DNA from: Leyella lascolaii
Lineage (GTDB): Bacteria > Bacteroidota > Bacteroidia > Bacteroidales > Bacteroidaceae
Direction: 5' to 3'
Assembly (NCBI RefSeq): GCF_900079775.1
Contig: NZ_LT556036.1
Location: forward strand, 71,664-135,663
DNA length: 64,000 nt
Of the stretch, positions 1 to 8,301 are shown piece by piece. Under the pieces are notes generated by a model. It saw only the letters and a program-made list of their open reading frames with translations. It ran no database searches and had not been told where the DNA came from. Numbering within the stretch: position 1 is the stretch's first letter; each line of letters begins with the position of its first letter. Position numbers and translations under genes: made by a program.

Positions 1-2
1 GC

Positions 3-197
3 CATTATTACGGATGGGACCGTATGCGCATGCAGGCGGTGATAGTCATACAGCCGTATATGAGGAAAAATCTTACACCGCGCACCCTTCTGCCGTTTCC
101 ATGGGATGCGGAGAGTACAGCTGCATACGGAGAGAAAGTCGAGTATATCAGCAGGGAATACGCCTTGCAGAGGTTTGAGCAGATGTTGGAAAAGTAG
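3..197 (+). CDS. C-terminal fragment of a phage-like protein (partial at window edge)
   Basis: An open frame runs in from the left edge and stops at 195-197, giving about 64 residues with no start inside the window. The end contains a stretch with a Trp-Asp-Arg-Met segment, a NLTP turn and a LLPFPWD motif, followed by a charged helix. In Bacteroides prophages, tail-assembly-type proteins often end with a similar PFPWD/LPLPWD signature, so a prophage remnant is my inference. The opposite-strand open frame over the same bases shows no recognisable motif. The upstream part would decide the identity. Confidence 0.45.
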   Translation, partial: HYYGWDRMRMQAVIVIQPYMRKNLTPRTLLPFPWDAESTAAYGEKVEYISREYALQRFEQMLEK

Positions 198-204
198 GCG
201 AAGG

Positions 205-552
205 CTAAAGCACGCCGTAATACCATGTGATTGTGTCCATTGTGTCTTCGGGGTCAATATCTGAAGATTTGGTTGATGAAAAGACCCATACGGCGGTGCT
301 TATAACAAGAGTGTAGAATGAATATATATTCACATCCACAAGTGTGAAGAGTAACGCGGAAATGACAAAGGCAACAAAAGACCACATGGCAACTACCACC
401 CAACGCTCACGGTGTTTGTCGTACTTCGTCGGTCCATTCTCACCCGTCACCTCAATGCTGATTTCTGCTGTGATTGCGTGTTCGGGCTTCTTTGCTTCAT
501 CACCGCCCGTCACTTCCAGGATGTTGCCCGTGTTCTGATAGTCCTTATCCAT
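205..552 (-). CDS. Small two-helix membrane protein, unknown function
   Basis: A 115-residue protein from the ATG at 552; an upstream in-frame ATG at 618 would add 22 residues, but the acidic MDKDYQ start looks more natural. The N-terminal half is hydrophilic and charged. Two hydrophobic segments follow, around VVVAMWSFVAFVISALLF and YSFYTLVISTAVWVF, and then an acidic tail. I do not recognise a family. It lies tail to tail with the phage-like fragment at 3-197, so it may belong to the same mobile remnant. Confidence 0.5.
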   Translation of the reverse strand: MDKDYQNTGNILEVTGGDEAKKPEHAITAEISIEVTGENGPTKYDKHRERWVVVAMWSFVAFVISALLFTLVDVNIYSFYTLVISTAVWVFSSTKSSDIDPEDTMDTITWYYGVL

Positions 553-832
553 AGCGCATATCTTATAAAGAATGTATGTGCCTAAGGATACAAAAAAGTT
601 TTGATTGCTTAGATACATGTAGATCGAAATTATGCAAAAGAAATAGGATATAATGCTAAATTGCGATTATCTGCATTACGTTTGGAGCTGTTATGATTTT
701 TGAGTTTTAGCGGACACTAACGATACTTAACAACAAAAACATCGCCATACACTAAAATTGGGTAGGCGATGTTATGCAGATTCGATTTTGTAAGAAAATT
801 GAGTGATGGTAAAATTTGACTGCTTATATCTG

Positions 833-1651
833 TTATTGTTTTCTTATGGTAAACTCCAATTTCTGGATACCGTTCTTATATACATTTGCAAGGATTAGAG
901 CATAGCGTATTTCTTCGCCTGATTGCATTGATTGGGTAATATGTGAAAACTCATTTTCAGGTACAACATCTTTGAACATTGGTCCGGATGAACCGTTTCG
1001 TACCAAACGAATCTCATCGGTGAGCGGAGACAGTACAAACGAATATGTTGCCATGTAAGGCACTGACTCAAATTTCACCCAATTTGGATCTTCTTTGTCA
1101 AGGATGTCTTCCAGCCAGATACGGGCATTAGCATATGAAGGAAGAGATGAACCGTAATCGTCGTCATAGATTATTTTACCATTCTCATCTACAATATATC
1201 CATTGGCGGATGCATATTTATTAATAGGGCATAAATCATAGTATTTGATATCTTCTTCAGATGTTATCGGTGTTTCTGTTGGTATTTCATGCTCTGTGAC
1301 GTATCTGTCATCAAGAATACGGATGAGTGAATATGTACGGTCAGAACCATCCGCAGATGGATTTGCAAGTTTTCTGCGCTTTACCGAAAGATAATATTCA
1401 TGTCCTTTCTCGTATGTAAAACCCTCTATGCCATTTAATCTGAGAGGCTCCCATACTCCTGGATTATCTTCCGACATGACGAGCATGCACTCTACGAGCT
1501 GTTCACTGCCGTTAACATAACTGTATGTTGTTTCTGACGAAACGGACATCTTTATTTCCTTGATTGCGTCTTTAGGCTCATCATCACTACAAGCCGATGC
1601 CAGAATAACAGCTATGAGCGCAAATGCTGTGATAATTTTGTTCATATTCAT
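833..1651 (-). CDS. Surface lipoprotein with DUF4377-like domains
   Basis: A 272-residue exported lipoprotein. The N-terminus has a short basic stretch, a hydrophobic core and a lipobox ending ASAC at Cys21. The Cys is followed directly by Ser-Asp-Asp-Glu, which fits the acidic export signal that sends Bacteroidetes lipoproteins to the cell surface. The region W(E/P)PL..IEGF.YE.G.EYYL.V.R around residues 65-100 matches the DUF4377 pattern as I remember it, and a second similar block near the C-terminus (VKFESVPY onward) suggests a duplicated fold. It appears to be a single gene behind the tRNA-Phe terminator. No enzymatic role is apparent. Confidence 0.75.
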   Translation of the reverse strand: MNMNKIITAFALIAVILASACSDDEPKDAIKEIKMSVSSETTYSYVNGSEQLVECMLVMSEDNPGVWEPLRLNGIEGFTYEKGHEYYLSVKRRKLANPSADGSDRTYSLIRILDDRYVTEHEIPTETPITSEEDIKYYDLCPINKYASANGYIVDENGKIIYDDDYGSSLPSYANARIWLEDILDKEDPNWVKFESVPYMATYSFVLSPLTDEIRLVRNGSSGPMFKDVVPENEFSHITQSMQSGEEIRYALILANVYKNGIQKLEFTIRKQ

Positions 1652-1934
1652 ATTTTCATATTCCAGATTGCCCCTATCAGGATTTTAACTATATATTGAA
1701 AGCGTGAGCCAACTATGCCATACTTTTAACTTGAATATAGCAGAAAATATAAGATTCAGAAGTAACAATAATACCCCACGCTGCATGCGTGAGAATCGTT
1801 ATACTATCCTTGTAGCCGATTTTAAAATTTCCTGTGTTATTAAGTTATAAGACAAGCATTACGCTTTTTTTATTTTTATATTATACCATTGGAGGAAGTC
1901 TCCTCTGTTCGTTTTTTGACATTCTGTAAAGCAT
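1652..1934. other. Intergenic, AT-rich, no gene seen
   Basis: This stretch lies between the lipoprotein start and the tRNA-Phe terminator. It is AT-rich and presumably carries the lipoprotein promoter, but I could not pick out a convincing -33/-7 pair. Confidence 0.5.
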
Positions 1935-1967
1935 AAACTCCCGATTTCGCTTGGAAATCAGGAGTTT
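1935..1967 (-). terminator. Hairpin terminator downstream of tRNA-Phe
   Basis: On the minus strand AAACTCC and GATTTC pair with GAAATC and GGAGTTT around a short loop, giving a 13-pair stem with one bulge. It starts 26 bases past the tRNA 3' end and fits a rho-independent stop for the tRNA transcript, although its U-run is short. Confidence 0.6.
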
Positions 1968-1992
1968 TGCTGCTATTTGATTTTCTTTAAAG

Positions 1993-2065
1993 TGGTGCCA
2001 ACGGGAATCGAACCAGTGACACAAGGATTTTCAGTCCTTTGCTCTACCAACTGAGCTATGGCACC
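1993..2065 (-). tRNA. tRNA-Phe (GAA)
   Basis: The minus strand gives a complete 73-base cloverleaf. The acceptor stem GGTGCCA pairs with TGGCACC, and the D arm is GCTCAGTTGGTAGAGC. The anticodon stem is AAGGA/TCCTT with loop CTGAAAA, so the anticodon is GAA for phenylalanine. The T arm is ACTGG-TTCGATT-CCCGT, not perfectly paired at its closing end, and the discriminator base is A. CCA is not encoded and must be added after transcription. Confidence 0.97.
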
Positions 2066-2141
2066 ATCTTCAGTGCTTATTTGCGGTTGCAAAGGTACGG
2101 AAAATAATCCGTAATGCAAAATTTTTTATTGCATTTTTTAT

Positions 2142-2210
2142 AAAACAGGCTGCGCTTGGCAATATGTGAGCAAGCTCCCATTGCGCTCACTGGCACTGTT
2201 TTTTTTTAAA
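2142..2210 (+). repeat. 70-base dispersed repeat, copy 1
   Basis: This segment matches the reverse complement of 16968-17040 at roughly nine of ten bases, including the runs AACAGGCTGCGC, TGTGAGCAAGCTC and GGCACTGTTTTTTTT. It is partly self-complementary (TGAGC pairs with GCTCA) and T-rich at one end. It lies between thiL and tRNA-Phe. No coding content. Confidence 0.7.
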
Positions 2211-2381
2211 AAGCAGTGCGAAAGAGTCGGAAATGCAATATAACACCGGTTGATGTATGATATTGTATCACGTTTTTTATTTTCCGGAAATATACCGTTA
2301 TCAGACTCTTTTTGCTTGTATCTGACGTTGTATTTATGTTGCGTATGACGTTGTATTTGCGTTATGTTATACGCAATATGG

Positions 2382-3449
2382 TTATCTCAACGGATTCCAT
2401 CCTTGTGCCTTCAGTTCAAATTCGTTGTTGTCGAATGTTACGAGCATCTGTCCGAGTTCCGGGCGCGTGATGTGTCCGATAAGTTTCACACCATCCATTG
2501 CCTCTATTTTCTCATGGTCGCCTATCGGAACGGTGAACAGCAATTCATAGTCTTCGCCTCCGTTCAGCGCACATGTCGTCACATTCATGTTCAGTTCTTC
2601 AGCCATTACAGCCGTCTGATAGTCTATCGGTATGTTTTTCTCGTATATTCTGCATCCGCAGTTACTTTGCTTGCATATATGCATAAGTTCACTGCTCAGT
2701 CCGTCGCTTATGTCCATCATGGCAGTAGGGCGTATATTGTTCTCGCGCAGTTTGGCAAGAACATCTCCCCGTGCTTCCGGTTGCAGCTGTCGTTGCAGCA
2801 AGTATTCCTTACCGGCGAAGTCAGGCTGGAAGTGCGCCAGTTCCTCCAGCGCGCGTTTGTCATCTTTTTTTCTTGCCTCATTCACCTGCTGGTAATACAC
2901 CGATTTTTCCCGTTCCAGAAGCTGAAGTCCCATATAAGCCGCACCGAGATCGCCGCTTACGCATATCAGGTCAGTCTCTTTTGCACCGTTGCGGTATACT
3001 ATCTTGTCCTTTTCAGCTTCGCCTATGCATGTTATGCTTATAGCCAGTCCGGTGTAGGATGATGTCGTGTCTCCGCCCACAACGTCGACTCCCCATTTGT
3101 CGCACGCCATCCGCAGTCCGCTGTAGAACTGTTCAACGTCCTCTATCGAGAATCGTTTGCTCAGTGCGAGACTCACTACCATCTGCCGCGGTGTGCCGTT
3201 CATGGCGAAGATGTCGCTTATGTTCACCATTGCCGATTTATATCCCAGATGCTGCATGTCGATATATGTCAGGTCGAAATGCACGCCCTCCATCAGCATG
3301 TCTGTTGTTATGAGCACTTCGGAATGCGGATAATGAAGTACGGCGCAGTCGTCTCCCACGCCGTACTTTGTAGATTCGTTTTTTATCTTTATGTCTTTAG
3401 TGAGATGCTCTATCAGTCCGAACTCACCCAGTCTTGAAATCTCAGTCAT
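2382..3449 (-). CDS. thiL: Thiamine-monophosphate kinase ThiL
   Basis: ThiL phosphorylates thiamine monophosphate with ATP to make thiamine diphosphate, the last step of cofactor synthesis in the cytoplasm. The 355-residue protein carries the family's N-terminal metal-binding GDDCAVL motif near residue 33, the MVNISDI loop, the VGGDTT motif and the ISDGLSSEL motif in the second half. These belong to the PurM/ThiL ATP-binding fold. The length is slightly above the usual 320-350. It is the last gene of the leftward sppA-lpxK-punA-thiL run and starts 5 bases after the punA stop, so co-transcription is likely. No thiamine pyrophosphate riboswitch is visible in front of it, which fits an internal operon position. 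Confidence 0.95.
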   Translation of the reverse strand: MTEISRLGEFGLIEHLTKDIKIKNESTKYGVGDDCAVLHYPHSEVLITTDMLMEGVHFDLTYIDMQHLGYKSAMVNISDIFAMNGTPRQMVVSLALSKRFSIEDVEQFYSGLRMACDKWGVDVVGGDTTSSYTGLAISITCIGEAEKDKIVYRNGAKETDLICVSGDLGAAYMGLQLLEREKSVYYQQVNEARKKDDKRALEELAHFQPDFAGKEYLLQRQLQPEARGDVLAKLRENNIRPTAMMDISDGLSSELMHICKQSNCGCRIYEKNIPIDYQTAVMAEELNMNVTTCALNGGEDYELLFTVPIGDHEKIEAMDGVKLIGHITRPELGQMLVTFDNNEFELKAQGWNPLR

Positions 3450-3454
3450 GTCTG

Positions 3455-4264
3455 TTATGCCCTGTTTATCATCTCCCTCATTATCTCTGTCATCAGCGGC
3501 TGCGCCTTATTTGCTGCCACCTGCACCTCTTCATGGCTCACTTCCACCGGTGTGTCCTCAAGTCCGAGGTCGGTTATGATGCTTATTCCGAACGTTCTTA
3601 TTCCGCAATGATGCGCCACTATTACCTCGGGGACGGTGCTCATGCCTACAGCGTCGGCACCCATGCGATGATACATCTTATATTCTGCCGGTGTCTCGAA
3701 TGTAGGTCCCTGCACGCCCATATACACACCGTGTACCAGACGTATGCCTTTCTCCACGGCTATAGCCTCTGCCTTTGCTATCAGTTCGCGGTCATATGTC
3801 TCGTGCATGTCCGGAAAACGTGGTCCGGTGGGGAAGTTCTTTCCTCTCAGAGGATGTTCGGGGAAGAAGTTTATGTGGTCTGTGATAATCATCAGATCGC
3901 CTATCTTGAACTCAGGGTTCATTCCTCCGGAAGCGTTCGATACGAAAAGAGTCTTGATGCCAAGCTCATACATCACTCTTATAGGGAATGTCACCTCCTT
4001 CATCGAGTATCCCTCATAATAATGGAATCGTCCTTCCATTGCCATGATGTCCTTGTCCCCGAGTTTTCCGAATATAAGTTTACCTGCGTGTCCTTCTACT
4101 GTAGAAACCGGGAAATTAGGTATATCCTGATAAGGAAATTCGTAACTGTCAGTTATTTCTGAAGCTAATTGTCCCAGACCTGTGCCCAGGATGATGGCTG
4201 TCTGCGGAGCTGTTGTCATTCTCTCTTTCAGCCATTGTGCTGTTTCTTGTATTTTTCCGTACAT
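3455..4264 (-). CDS. punA: Purine nucleoside phosphorylase
   Basis: This enzyme cleaves purine nucleosides with phosphate into base and ribose-1-phosphate for purine salvage. The 269-residue length and order of motifs match the trimeric PNP (PunA/DeoD-type II) family: ILGTGLGQL for phosphate binding, GHAGKLIFG, GRFHYYEG, SNASGG and MSTVPEV. The start MYGKIQETAQWL agrees with relatives. It begins inside the 3' end of lpxK: 116 bases are read in two frames, and the punA start codon lies within codons for the normal LpxK C-terminal YVRKN. Translation is therefore probably coupled to lpxK. Confidence 0.95.
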   Translation of the reverse strand: MYGKIQETAQWLKERMTTAPQTAIILGTGLGQLASEITDSYEFPYQDIPNFPVSTVEGHAGKLIFGKLGDKDIMAMEGRFHYYEGYSMKEVTFPIRVMYELGIKTLFVSNASGGMNPEFKIGDLMIITDHINFFPEHPLRGKNFPTGPRFPDMHETYDRELIAKAEAIAVEKGIRLVHGVYMGVQGPTFETPAEYKMYHRMGADAVGMSTVPEVIVAHHCGIRTFGISIITDLGLEDTPVEVSHEEVQVAANKAQPLMTEIMREMINRA

Positions 4265-5327
4265 AGCTTATTATTTTATTGTTGAATGTCTTTTCTCCGT
4301 CCGACATGAATCTCACTCTTATCGGCAGGACGAAAATATTGTCTTTTGTCTCTTTTTCCAGTCCGTCGGCGTCTTCCAGTCTTGCTCCGTCCTTTTCCGT
4401 AGTCACAATCATACGCGGTTGCGGCAAGCTGTTGAATCTGCGGTTTATCTCCTTTATGTCTTCCGCTGTGAACTGATGGTGGTCGGCAAACGTCATCGGA
4501 TGAATGTTCTTCGAATAAGGCTTGATGTCCATCACAATCTGCTGTGGAGAGGCTATTCCGGTCAGCAGCAGTATGTTTGTGTCCTTTCTTATTTCAGAAA
4601 GCGCCATTTCCCTGTTTCCGAAGAGAGCTTTCAGTCCGCAGTACTCTATCGACGTGAAGAACAGCTTCTGATAAGGATAAAGCCCCATAGCCCTTTGCAG
4701 TACACGGTATTCCATCGGTTTGAGGTCCTTGGGACACTTTGTCACTATTACGATGTCGGCTCTCGACTTGCCCGACTGAGGCTCTCGCAGGCGTCCGGCA
4801 GGCAGCAGTCTGTCGTATATTATCAGCCTGTGATAGTCCACGAGCAGTATGCTTATGCCTGCTTTTACATATCTGTGCTGGTAGGCGTCGTCGAGCAGAA
4901 TCACCTCAGTGTCCTTTGTCTCCCTGTCTGATGTGAGCCGTTCTATGCCGTGCCGTCTGTCTTTGTCCACGGCTATGTGTATGTTTCCGAATTTCTTCTT
5001 CATCTGATACGGCTCGTCACCTATGTCGCGCATTGCCGTGTCTTCCTTCGCGAGCACATATCCGCGGCTCTTTCTCTTGTAGCCCCGGCTCAGCACAGCC
5101 ACTTTCGCTCTTTTTTCAAGCAGCGAAATTAGATATTCCACGTGCGGAGTCTTGCCCGATCCGCCCACAGTTATGTTGCCTACAGATATTATGGGGATGT
5201 CATACCGTCTGCTTTTCAGAATACCGATGTCGAACATCATGTTTCTGAATCTCACTCCGATGCCGTAGAGCCAGCTCAGCGGCAGCAGCCATTCGTTTAT
5301 TTTTATGAAATCCCCTTCTGTCCTCAT
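4149..5327 (-). CDS. lpxK: Tetraacyldisaccharide 4'-kinase LpxK
   Basis: LpxK is the inner-membrane kinase that phosphorylates the 4' position of the lipid A precursor to give lipid IVA. The protein has an N-terminal amphipathic/hydrophobic helix (LLPLSWLYGIGVRFRN), the Walker A VGNITVGGSGKTP near residues 50-62, and DDAYQHRYVK, the DD.FQHR signature. At 392 residues it is about 27 longer than typical relatives, which to my recollection end near YVRKN. The extra tail is simply the punA start region read in another frame. Its start overlaps the sppA stop by four bases (ATGA), so the two are likely coupled. Confidence 0.95.
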   Translation of the reverse strand: MRTEGDFIKINEWLLPLSWLYGIGVRFRNMMFDIGILKSRRYDIPIISVGNITVGGSGKTPHVEYLISLLEKRAKVAVLSRGYKRKSRGYVLAKEDTAMRDIGDEPYQMKKKFGNIHIAVDKDRRHGIERLTSDRETKDTEVILLDDAYQHRYVKAGISILLVDYHRLIIYDRLLPAGRLREPQSGKSRADIVIVTKCPKDLKPMEYRVLQRAMGLYPYQKLFFTSIEYCGLKALFGNREMALSEIRKDTNILLLTGIASPQQIVMDIKPYSKNIHPMTFADHHQFTAEDIKEINRRFNSLPQPRMIVTTEKDGARLEDADGLEKETKDNIFVLPIRVRFMSDGEKTFNNKIISYVRKNTRNSTMAERENDNSSADSHHPGHRSGTISFRNN

Positions 5328-7096
5328 TTTATGTTCAGTACAAACGGAATACGAGCCTGTAGCACCTCCCTCTCGTTCATGCTTCTCAGCATGACAAACG
5401 GTTCGTACAGGTCGCCCAGTGTCAGTCTGAGCTGTTCGTCAAGATAATTATTGCGTCCTGCTGACGCCATCAGCTGTTCGGTCCAGCTTGGCACGGCAGG
5501 ATAGTTCTTCGTGTGATACTCTTTCAGTTTAGCGAGCGACGCCGCCTTTGCCACAGCCTGATTGAGTCCTCCGAGCTCGTCGACAAGCTTTATCTTCAAT
5601 GCGTCGCTGCCGAGCCACACTCTTCCTTGCGCCACTTTCTCTATGTCGGCGGTCTTCTGGCGTCTGCCGTCAGCCACGCGCTGGCGGAACAGCTGGTAGC
5701 CACGGTTCACGTAAGCCTGCAGGTAGTCCAGTTCCTCATCGTTGAACGGACGTGCCATGACGTTGCCGAACGTACTGTTACGGTTTGTCTTCACCTCGTC
5801 GAACTTCACTCCCAGCTTCTGTGTTATCAGTCCGCTCATGTCCGGTATGGCTGCGAATATACCGATGCTTCCGGTGAGCGTGTTAGGCTGCGCCACAATC
5901 CAGTTTGCCGGACAGCTCATGTAGTAGGCTCCTGATGCGGCATAGTCGCCCATCGACACTACCACCGGTTTCTTCTTTTTCAGTTCCACCATCTGGTGCC
6001 ACAGCTGTTCTGACGCATAAGCGTCTCCTCCGCCTGAATTTATGCGCACCACCACTGCCTTGACGTCATCGTCGTTCATCAGGTCCTCAAGGTCCTTGCA
6101 CACCTCCGGACCCACGATGCTGTGCTCTTGTGAGAGCACCGATGCCGCCCCCGACTGCACGATGCTGCCATATGCGTAGTACACGGCAATCTCATCGCCC
6201 TTAGCTTTCTTGTCTTTGATGTTCGCCATTTCGGAAAGTCCTATCTGTTTTATCTTTTTGTCCTTTCCTATTTTGAGCATTTTCTTTATCTCATCCTTCA
6301 CCTGGTCGGCATATATCAGTCCGTCCACCATCTTGTATTTCAGTATGTTCTCCGCCGGCTCGAACGTTATTAGTCTGTCAGCGTAGGCGTTGAGCGAGTC
6401 GGTGCTTATCTTTCTGCTTTCAGACACAGCCTTGCATATGTTGTTCCACGTGCCGTTGATGTATGCCGACACTTGCGTGCGGTTGGCGTCGCTCATCTTG
6501 TCTTCGGTGTAGGTCTCGGTGAAACTCTTGTATGTTCCCACCTTTACAACCTGATATCTCACCCCGAACTTAGCCATAAGGTCTTTATAGAACTGTGGCT
6601 GTGCGCCCAGTCCGTGCCAGTCTATCATACCTTTCGGATTAAGGTACACCTTGTCGGCTGCGCTGGCTATGTAGTAAGTGCCCTGAGTGTAAGTGTCTCC
6701 GTATGCTACAATCCACTTTCCTTTCTTCTTGAAGTCGAGCAGGGCGTTGCGTATCTCCTGCATTGTGGCGTATCCTGCCTGCAATATTCCCGCCTCTATG
6801 TATATGCCTTTTATCTTGTCGTTGTCTTTAGCCTTCTTTATGGCAGACAGCATATTGTCGAGCCCGAGGTTGCTCATCGTGTTTCCTGTGAGTGTTCCGA
6901 GGAAGTCCTCCTGTCCCTGCTCGTCTATCACGCCGGACAGATTGAGCACCATTACGGAGTTATTGCTCACTTCAGGAGTGCTGTCGCCTGAGGCAATCAT
7001 TCCCACTATGCTTATTATTCCCATGAAGGTTACGATAGCTCCGAAGGCTATCAGTCCGACAACTGTCGCAAGGACTTGTTTAAAGAAATTTTTCAT
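5324..7096 (-). CDS. sppA: Signal peptide peptidase SppA, 67K type
   Basis: SppA is a membrane-anchored serine protease that degrades leftover signal peptides. The 590 residues include an N-terminal transmembrane helix (about residues 8-36) and two tandem crotonase-like domains, the double-length architecture of E. coli SppA. The catalytic Lys-Ser dyad is visible: Lys190 in VVKVGTYKSF and Ser388 in GDYAASGAYY. The INSGGG oxyanion loop is near residue 352. It is first in the operon with lpxK, punA and thiL. Its upstream region is a tandem array of promoter-like repeats (7201-7477), so its expression may depend on that array. Confidence 0.95.
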   Translation of the reverse strand: MKNFFKQVLATVVGLIAFGAIVTFMGIISIVGMIASGDSTPEVSNNSVMVLNLSGVIDEQGQEDFLGTLTGNTMSNLGLDNMLSAIKKAKDNDKIKGIYIEAGILQAGYATMQEIRNALLDFKKKGKWIVAYGDTYTQGTYYIASAADKVYLNPKGMIDWHGLGAQPQFYKDLMAKFGVRYQVVKVGTYKSFTETYTEDKMSDANRTQVSAYINGTWNNICKAVSESRKISTDSLNAYADRLITFEPAENILKYKMVDGLIYADQVKDEIKKMLKIGKDKKIKQIGLSEMANIKDKKAKGDEIAVYYAYGSIVQSGAASVLSQEHSIVGPEVCKDLEDLMNDDDVKAVVVRINSGGGDAYASEQLWHQMVELKKKKPVVVSMGDYAASGAYYMSCPANWIVAQPNTLTGSIGIFAAIPDMSGLITQKLGVKFDEVKTNRNSTFGNVMARPFNDEELDYLQAYVNRGYQLFRQRVADGRRQKTADIEKVAQGRVWLGSDALKIKLVDELGGLNQAVAKAASLAKLKEYHTKNYPAVPSWTEQLMASAGRNNYLDEQLRLTLGDLYEPFVMLRSMNEREVLQARIPFVLNIK

Positions 7097-7200
7097 ACGA
7101 ATTCAGGATTATAGTATAAGTAAAATAATGCTTTTTCTTCAATAAAGCGCAAACGGACTGAAACAGAGCCTGCTCTTACATTGCCGGATGCTGCTATATC

Positions 7201-7477
7201 ATGCAAAGATGATGAAAGGTGAGTGCAGGAACAAGTAAGGGAAACGGAGTTTTTACTTAACTTGGTACTGCCGAACCGCATCTTATCTTATGCAAAGATG
7301 ATGAAAGGTGAGTGCAGAGACAAGTAAGGGAAACGTAGTTTTACTTAACTTGGTACTGCCGAACCGCATCTTATCTTATGCAAAGATAATGAAAGGTGAG
7401 CGCAGGAACAAGTAAGAGAAACGGAGTTTTACTTAACTTGGTACTGCCGAACCGCATCTTATCTTATGCAAAGATAG
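7201..7477 (-). repeat. Three tandem 88-89-base repeats with -7 boxes, in front of sppA
   Basis: Units start at 7201, 7290 and 7378, and a partial fourth starts at 7466. Each unit begins ATGCAAAGAT and ends CCGCATCTTATCTT, with only a few substitutions and one-base length changes. Read on the minus strand, each unit boundary gives a TATCTTTG or CATCTTTG box matching the Bacteroidetes -7 consensus TAnnTTTG. The array therefore looks like a multiplied promoter for the leftward sppA operon. The periods of 88-89 are not a multiple of three and no protein is encoded. Confidence 0.75.
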
Positions 7478-7564
7478 TGTATTTTAATTAAAATAGCCTT
7501 TCATTGACGTCATATTTTTCGAGTATTCAGTTTTTATCATTTATGTAATATCCATTCAATTCGT

Positions 7565-7609
7565 TTCATGACAGTTTTATGGAAGTATTGCCGTTATGAC
7601 TGTCATGAA
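7565..7609. promoter_or_regulatory. 10-base inverted repeat between the two promoter arrays
   Basis: TTCATGACAG at 7565-7574 is repeated as CTGTCATGAA at 7600-7609, a perfect 10-base dyad with a 25-base spacer. It sits midway between the divergent repeat blocks and could be an operator or a hairpin. There is no T-run on either strand. Confidence 0.4.
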
Positions 7610-7675
7610 GGAAAAACACACAGAATGCCATTTTTGTGTGGTCATAATGGATGCTATTTGAAACATAAGGAGTAC

Positions 7676-7771
7676 CTTTGCATAAGATAAGATGCGGTTC
7701 GGCAGTACCAAGCTAAGTAAAACTACGTTTTCCTTCCTTGTTTCTGCACTCACCTTTCATTATCTTTGTAT
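7676..7771 (+). repeat. Inverted copy of the 88-base sppA-side repeat
   Basis: Positions 7684-7771 are the reverse complement of the unit seen three times at 7201-7465, with the flanking partial CTTTGCAT at 7676-7683. In this orientation the unit ends with TATCTTTG at 7761-7768, a perfect -7 box, and a TTG at 7738-7740 lies 20 bases upstream. It would drive the rightward genes at 7996 and 8298. Confidence 0.7.
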
Positions 7772-7926
7772 AAGATAAGCTGCACTCGGGAAATTAAGAG
7801 CCAGCTCTCTTTCCGCTCGTTTGCGTTATCTTTGTATAAGATAAACTGCACTCGGGAAATTAAGAGCCAGCTCTCTTTCCGCTCGTTTGCATTATCTTTG
7901 TATAAGATAAGCTGCACTCGGGAATC
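7772..7926 (+). repeat. Two 66-base tandem repeats plus a partial third
   Basis: Units at 7772-7837 and 7838-7903 differ at only two positions. A third begins at 7904 and breaks down after GGGAATC. The unit starts AAGATAAGCTGCACTCGGGA and ends TATCTTTGTAT, so the first eight and last ten bases are shared with the adjoining 88-base unit although the middle is different. The 66-base period keeps an open frame on the minus strand, but this is a by-product of the repeat and not a gene. Confidence 0.7.
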
Positions 7927-7995
7927 AAAGAACTGACTCACGTCGCGTCAGCTTTCAATGCCTTGACGGTGATATTTCCTGAATCTGCGAATAAG

Positions 7996-8301
7996 ATGGA
8001 ACAACCCAAATTCATAATTACAGACAAAGGCTTCTTCCGTTTTGGAAGGGTGTGCCTGCACAAACATCTGTTGCAGCCGGGCGAGAAATGTCTGGGAGGC
8101 GGCTATTATGAGTTCGACTTAGTGTCTTTGAGGATAGTGCTCACAGGCAGGTCCTACGATTACGGACCGCCTTGCTGGCTTGCCCTCGACACCATTAAGA
8201 TTCCGTCCTCATGCCGTGGCATGCGCATCATATACGTTCCGGAGAATCCGGCGGATGATGATTTTGTGGTGACAGACGAACTGAAAATAGAATACGTATG
8301 A
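7996..8301 (+). CDS. Conserved hypothetical protein, Bacteroidales type
   Basis: A 101-residue soluble protein from ATG 7996 (MEQPKFII). An in-frame ATG 33 bases upstream would add residues with no conserved look. It has paired aromatic and glycine motifs (CLGGGYYEFD, GRSYDYGPP.W) that suggest a small beta-rich fold. I remember similar short proteins in Bacteroides and Prevotella but no assigned function. The stop overlaps the next start by four bases (ATGA), so it is translationally coupled to the FKBP gene. Expression is probably controlled by the repeat block at 7676-7926. Confidence 0.7.
   Translation: MEQPKFIITDKGFFRFGRVCLHKHLLQPGEKCLGGGYYEFDLVSLRIVLTGRSYDYGPPCWLALDTIKIPSSCRGMRIIYVPENPADDDFVVTDELKIEYV

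Noticed and set aside
7750..7941. Minus-strand frame with a repeated 22-residue unit
   Set aside because: It arises only because the 66-base DNA repeat is a multiple of three. The same DNA carries promoter boxes and no start signal or protein-like composition.
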